Position numbers and translations under genes: made by a program
Shown: positions 7,401-9,259 of the stretch, in pieces
How positions within the stretch are numbered: position 1 is the first letter of the stretch
Layout of the letters: each line of letters opens with the position of its first letter
Source of the DNA: Flemingiibacterium sp964430755
Lineage (GTDB): Bacteria; Bacillota; Clostridia; Oscillospirales; CAG-272
Assembly (NCBI GenBank): GCA_964430755.1
Contig: CAYSFT010000069.1
Location: 1 to 9,259 of the forward strand
Direction of reading: 5' to 3'
DNA: 9,259 bases
Notes under the pieces: model-generated
What the model saw: the letters and a program-made list of their open reading frames with translations, nothing else
Databases searched by the model: none
Told to the model about the DNA's origin: nothing

Positions 7401-7931
7401 TACGTTGATATGCTCAATTACGGCGCGGCGGCGCAGTCACAGTTTGGTTACGACGAAGAAAACCTCGCTAACCGTAACCTTACCGATGCGCACAAAGCGT
7501 GGGCAACCGCGTCTGTTGCAACCACCGACAACCGAGTCAAGGGTACAGGTTACGCAGGAAGTACGCTTACCCTTTCCGGCGAAATCCAGCTTGACCTTGT
7601 ATTCAACAATAGCACAGTTGGTTCGGATTACAGTTCGCTATATGCAATCGCAATTTATATCAATCATTACGGTCACGCAAAGAGTGTACGTGTTGAAGGA
7701 ACTGATTTTATCAAGTATTCATCTTCGCTCTGTCAGGTTTCCATCACAGGTATGGCAGTTGCAGACTACAAGTCAGTGGTAAGCTGTACCGTTTATAATG
7801 CGAACGGTGTTGCACTTGCATCCGCTTCCGACAGCGTTGAATCTTACGCGAACCGTAACGCCGCAAGTCTTGGCGCGACGGTTGATACCATCGTCAAATT
7901 CGGCGCATCGTCGTATAACTATTTCCATTAA
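4452..7931 (+). CDS. Secreted CHAP-domain protein with BspA leucine-rich repeats and an Ig-like domain
   Basis: A 1159-residue exported multidomain protein. In order: a signal peptide (1-24, cut after PTAA); a propeller-like region (about 37-185) of repeated strands such as YLFLLSYANGKSNLLKFD; a CHAP domain (about 220-352) with probable nucleophile Cys238 (GNCTCYAYGR), His302 (GAGHVAVVE), Glu307 and the SESGW motif at 317-321; a TCGDNITWSL lead-in (361-370) with four BspA-type repeats (400-490) and a cap; an Ig-like Big_2 domain (about 541-623); a second lead-in (629 on) with six repeats (672-812) and a cap ending in GSTAEAYATENGHTF; and the module shared with the upstream protease (864-1159). 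Known: CHAP domains are mostly amidases or endopeptidases acting on peptidoglycan, and BspA repeats often bind host or bacterial surfaces. Inferred: a surface-associated hydrolase or adhesin, with the substrate unknown. The 5' part is much more AT-rich than the 3' module. It has its own promoters and terminator. Confidence 0.9.
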   Translation: MKKIVITASIIITILLAFIIPTAANSDGTYSNGTDMYSNGVVEFYSNIDDEDKLYKLNLSDMTEEKVLDEHIISMVNKDNYLFLLSYANGKSNLLKFDINDGTYLIEKEFNTVITNIAIRDDILYYIEDGSIFTYNVETNEDSALINNGITDLLLFTDYNTLKYYTKADGMSEYSENIYSFDKDVQVLEDDMTYGIDLMSASSYTPRLTAPSTTDPYYTTLNVFHTSGYGMVGNGGNCTCYAYGRSYENLGSKPSLSTGNAENWYNYNKNNGYYSYGKTPYLGAVAVWAKGVVGNNEDGAGHVAVVEVINGDTVTTSESGWNAYYFKTITRSASNSNFSQSSSYTFLGFIYVCDTFVTSGTCGDNITWSLNDGQLTISGSGAMWGWPSAVTPWAGVRENIKSITIGNGITTIGAYAFLNCTNLTSVSIPNSLSSIDGAAFENCSSLSYLSIPDSVTYIGGYAFYECVNLSEISIPEGVTAIGSYAFLNCENLRNAYVYSINNSFGESVFTNTAPEFALHGYNGSTAQTYASSNGHSFVSFYVNVTGVSLNKTSTTITVGNTETLTATISPSDATNKNVSWSSSNTSVATVSSSGVVTGKGPGIATITVTTADGAKKATCTVTVSTTVASGTCGDNLTWTLNTDGELVISGTGAMTEYITHSIVPWKEYRTQIKKVTIKSGVTTIGNEAFAGCSSLISITIPDTVKDIGSCAFYGCYSLASINIPAGVTIINNDTFHDCSSLTSIVIPLGVTNIESSAFAGCSLITSIGIPSSVTNIESSAFAGCSSLISVTIPDSVTIIGDDAFGYCKALTKTVVNNSETEFGADVFSNVNSNFQLHGYTGSTAEAYATENGHTFVALDATPEPFELSGVTMTLGSSLSLDFAVDTSKLTGTDNYAEFIIVYADGRESETVTVPQSEWTEYSGTIYTAKFTGMAAKQMNDVVTVVFYNAKGQVLTTAKSDSIETYAVRMLNGSAASNKKLRTVYVDMLNYGAAAQSQFGYDEENLANRNLTDAHKAWATASVATTDNRVKGTGYAGSTLTLSGEIQLDLVFNNSTVGSDYSSLYAIAIYINHYGHAKSVRVEGTDFIKYSSSLCQVSITGMAVADYKSVVSCTVYNANGVALASASDSVESYANRNAASLGATVDTIVKFGASSYNYFH
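6513..6818 (+). repeat. Near-identical leucine-rich repeat units inside the CHAP/LRR gene
   Basis: Thirty bases beginning GCATTTGCCGGTTGTTC are identical at 6513-6542 and 6789-6818. Separately, a 41-base stretch at 6697-6737 recurs at 6766-6806 with two mismatches, at an offset of 69 bases, which is exactly one 23-residue BspA repeat. These similarities at DNA level indicate recent duplication of repeat units in the second array, while the first array (5640-5930) has diverged more. Confidence 0.85.
7041..7931 (+). repeat. Shared C-terminal module, copy 2 (in the CHAP/LRR protein)
   Basis: Residues 864-1159 plus the stop form the second copy of the 891-bp module also found at 3354-4244, in the same orientation and with no insertion or deletion. 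It starts at the same PFELSGVTMTLG boundary and ends in the same SSYNYFH tail. It is clearly richer in G and C than the front of its own gene, for example 34 of 60 bases at 7081-7140 against 16 of 60 at 4801-4860. Confidence 0.9.
7191..7300 (+). repeat. 110-bp identical tract, copy 2
   Basis: Partner of 3504-3613, with no difference over 110 bases. It encodes PQSEWTEYSGTIYTAK to FYNAK, about in the middle of the first half of the module. Confidence 0.9.
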
Positions 7932-7934
7932 TAT

Positions 7935-7972
7935 TTTCGTCCCTGTCCATAACGGATGGGGATGAAATTTTT
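7935..7972 (+). terminator. Rho-independent terminator after the CHAP/LRR gene
   Basis: A stem of about 12-14 bp pairs TTTCGTCCCTGTCC (7935-7948) with GGATGGGGATGAAA (7954-7967). It has three wobbles, the loop ATAAC and five T residues (7968-7972). It begins 3 bases after the stop codon. Its loop and 3' arm closely resemble those of the terminator at 4265-4298. Confidence 0.82.
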
Positions 7973-8016
7973 ATGTGAAATTACTTTTGAACGCACATAA
8001 AAAATTCTCGATTGTA

Positions 8017-8045
8017 TTGACATGAAGTTGAGTTTTTGATATAAT
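8017..8045 (+). promoter_or_regulatory. Strong sigma-A promoter of glnA
   Basis: Perfect TTGACA (8017-8022), a 17-base spacer and perfect TATAAT (8040-8045), with TGA immediately before the -10 box. The start should fall near 8052, leaving a leader of about 37 bases. That is too short for a glutamine riboswitch, and I see no GlnR/TnrA-type box (TGTNA-N7-TNACA) around it. Confidence 0.85.
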
Positions 8046-8088
8046 ATTCTTGTAAAAATTTAGTCATTTAATTTATGGAGGCGTTATT

Positions 8089-9219
8089 ATGGCAAAAACA
8101 GTTAAAGATATCCTCGAAATCATAAAAGAAAACGGGATCAAAATGGTCGACTTCAAGATGGTTGACATAAACGGTCAGTACAGACACGTAACCATCCCTG
8201 CAGAGAATTTCTCCGAGGATACTATGAAGAGCGGTATCGGTTTCGATGCTTCTAACTACGGTTATGCAGTTGTTGAAAAGAGTGACATGGTGTTCATTCC
8301 CGATCCCGACACTGCCGTTATCGATCCCTTCTGCGAGATCCCCACTCTCTCCATGACCGGTAATGCAATGATCATCGCAAGCCCCGAAAACCGTCCTCTG
8401 CCGCAGTATCCGCGTAACATCGTGCTTGCGGCTGAGCAGTATATGAAGGATTTGGGCGTTGCTGACACGATGCTCATTCTTCCCGAGTTTGAATTTTACC
8501 TCTTTGACCAGGTTGGCTGGGAGGTTGCAGGTAACCATATCGGCGTCAGAATGGATGCAAAGCAGTCTTATTGGAACAGTGACACAGAGGGACTCGGCGT
8601 TGTCGTTCCGAAGCAGAAGAATTACCACATTGCAAAGCCGTTTGATATCTCTTATGAATGCCGCAGTGAAATGTGCCTCCACATGAAGGATGCAGGCATT
8701 GAGATCAACTATCATCATCCAGAGGTTGCGGCTTCCGGTCAGTTTGAGATTGAACCGCAGCTTGGTAAGATGTCCAAGATGGCAGATGCCACAATGATGA
8801 TCAAGTATATCATCCACAACACCGCGCTCAAATATGGCAAGACCGCCACATTTATGCCGAAGCCGATTTACGGTGAAGCAGGAAGCGGTATGCACGTTCA
8901 TATGCTTCTTCTCAAGGACGGTCAGCCGGTGTTCTCCGATGATAACGGTTACGCTAACTTAAGTGAAACCGCACACTACTTCATGGGCGGACTTCTCAAG
9001 CATATCGCATCGCTCTGCGCGCTCACAAATCCCAGCACGAACTCGTTCAAGCGTCTTGTGCCCGGCTTTGAGGCACCCGTAACAGTCGGTTACGCAACAT
9101 CGAACCGCAGTGCCGTTATTCGTATCCCTGCATATGCAAAGAGCCCTGATAAGCGTCGTTTCGAGCTTCGCAACCCCGATGCAACTTGTAACCCTTATTT
9201 CTGCCCCATTACATACTGA
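8089..9219 (+). CDS. glnA: Type I glutamine synthetase, C-terminus lost at window edge
   Basis: Glutamine synthetase makes glutamine from glutamate, ammonia and ATP in the cytoplasm, as a dodecamer in this class. The beta-grasp N-terminus (about 15-100) includes GFDASNYGYA (51-60), in place of the FDGSS loop of the E. coli enzyme. Metal and substrate motifs are present: PEFEFYLFD (132-140), YHHPEVAASGQFEIE (208-222), FMPKPIYGEAGSGMHVHM (255-272), NSFKRLVPGFEAP (318-330), NRSAVIRIP (339-347) and FELRNPD (358-364). The frame is normal up to CNPYF (367-371) and then ends in CPITY and a stop, where the family continues with an AxxMLMAGLDGI-like helix. At 376 residues it lacks about 65-95 C-terminal residues, including the helices that lock subunits and rings together. 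Neither other forward frame restores the family sequence, so this is not a simple frameshift. It is either a real rearrangement or an assembly artefact. GGAGG (8077-8081) sits 7 bases before the ATG. Confidence 0.88.
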   Translation: MAKTVKDILEIIKENGIKMVDFKMVDINGQYRHVTIPAENFSEDTMKSGIGFDASNYGYAVVEKSDMVFIPDPDTAVIDPFCEIPTLSMTGNAMIIASPENRPLPQYPRNIVLAAEQYMKDLGVADTMLILPEFEFYLFDQVGWEVAGNHIGVRMDAKQSYWNSDTEGLGVVVPKQKNYHIAKPFDISYECRSEMCLHMKDAGIEINYHHPEVAASGQFEIEPQLGKMSKMADATMMIKYIIHNTALKYGKTATFMPKPIYGEAGSGMHVHMLLLKDGQPVFSDDNGYANLSETAHYFMGGLLKHIASLCALTNPSTNSFKRLVPGFEAPVTVGYATSNRSAVIRIPAYAKSPDKRRFELRNPDATCNPYFCPITY

Positions 9220-9259
9220 AGACCTGCCTCAGAAGCACCGACCATGCCTGCATACAGCC
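9205..9259. other. Unassigned tail after the glnA break
   Basis: From about 9205 the sequence no longer looks like glutamine synthetase in any forward frame. On the minus strand a short frame is open from the window edge to a stop at 9195-9197, reading YAGMVGASEAGLQYVMG among other residues. I cannot assign it, and it is too short to call a gene. Confidence 0.4.

Noticed and set aside
7282..7782. 166-codon forward frame in another phase inside the CHAP/LRR gene
   Set aside because: It lies wholly inside the conserved shared module, whose frame is confirmed by gapless alignment to copy 1. Its composition is that of an out-of-frame reading.
7973..7998. Inverted repeat ATGTG-N16-CACAT upstream of the glnA promoter as a GlnR/TnrA operator
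   Set aside because: The arms are only five bases, the gap does not fit the known TGTNA-N7-TNACA box, and such short repeats arise easily by chance.
8046..8088. Glutamine riboswitch or leader attenuator for glnA
   Set aside because: The predicted leader is only about 37 bases and contains no stem-loop beyond chance.
8068..8901. Long open frame of 277 codons on the minus strand opposite glnA
   Set aside because: It is fully antisense to a clear glutamine synthetase with intact motifs, has no recognisable domain, and reads like the complement of biased codons.

Overview
The window looks like chromosomal DNA from a gut-type member of the Firmicutes (class Clostridia, probably Oscillospiraceae- or Lachnospiraceae-like). 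The grounds are the Shine-Dalgarno sites, AT-rich sigma-A promoters with extended -10 elements, secreted proteins built from BspA-type leucine-rich repeats and Ig-like domains, and a type I glutamine synthetase of the kind common in gut Clostridia. All four genes lie on the + strand. I cannot name the species, and no tRNA, rRNA, CRISPR array, transposase or phage gene was seen.

Layout. Positions 1-214 hold a promoter and a leader for an AEC-family membrane transporter (215-1183). A 55-bp gap with no visible terminator or promoter leads to a secreted subtilisin-like (S8) protease of 1001 residues (1239-4244), which ends in a rho-independent terminator (4265-4298). Two overlapping-style, near-consensus promoters (4340-4407) drive a secreted 1159-residue protein (4452-7931). 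Its order is signal peptide, propeller-like region, CHAP cysteine hydrolase, BspA repeats, Ig-like domain, BspA repeats and C-terminal module. It ends in a second terminator (7935-7972). A near-perfect promoter (8017-8045) then drives glnA (8089-9219), whose reading frame breaks off abruptly near the right edge of the window.

The main point of interest is that the two secreted enzymes carry the same C-terminal module of 296 residues. The two copies align over 891 bp including the stop codon without a single gap, exactly 3687 bp apart, at about 86% amino-acid identity by hand count. Inside them lies a 110-bp stretch that is identical base for base, between flanks with many silent differences, which points to gene conversion. 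The module is itself an internal tandem duplication (period 167-168 residues). I know no function for it. Because both carriers are exported and lack LPXTG, SLH or dockerin signals, a cell-surface attachment or sorting role is a reasonable hypothesis, but only a hypothesis.

The protease and the CHAP/leucine-rich-repeat protein can be seen as a small secreted set: one predicted to cut proteins, the other predicted to cut peptidoglycan or another amide/peptide substrate while displaying adhesive repeats. AEC and glnA look like ordinary neighbours. There is no stretch above 300 bases without a gene.
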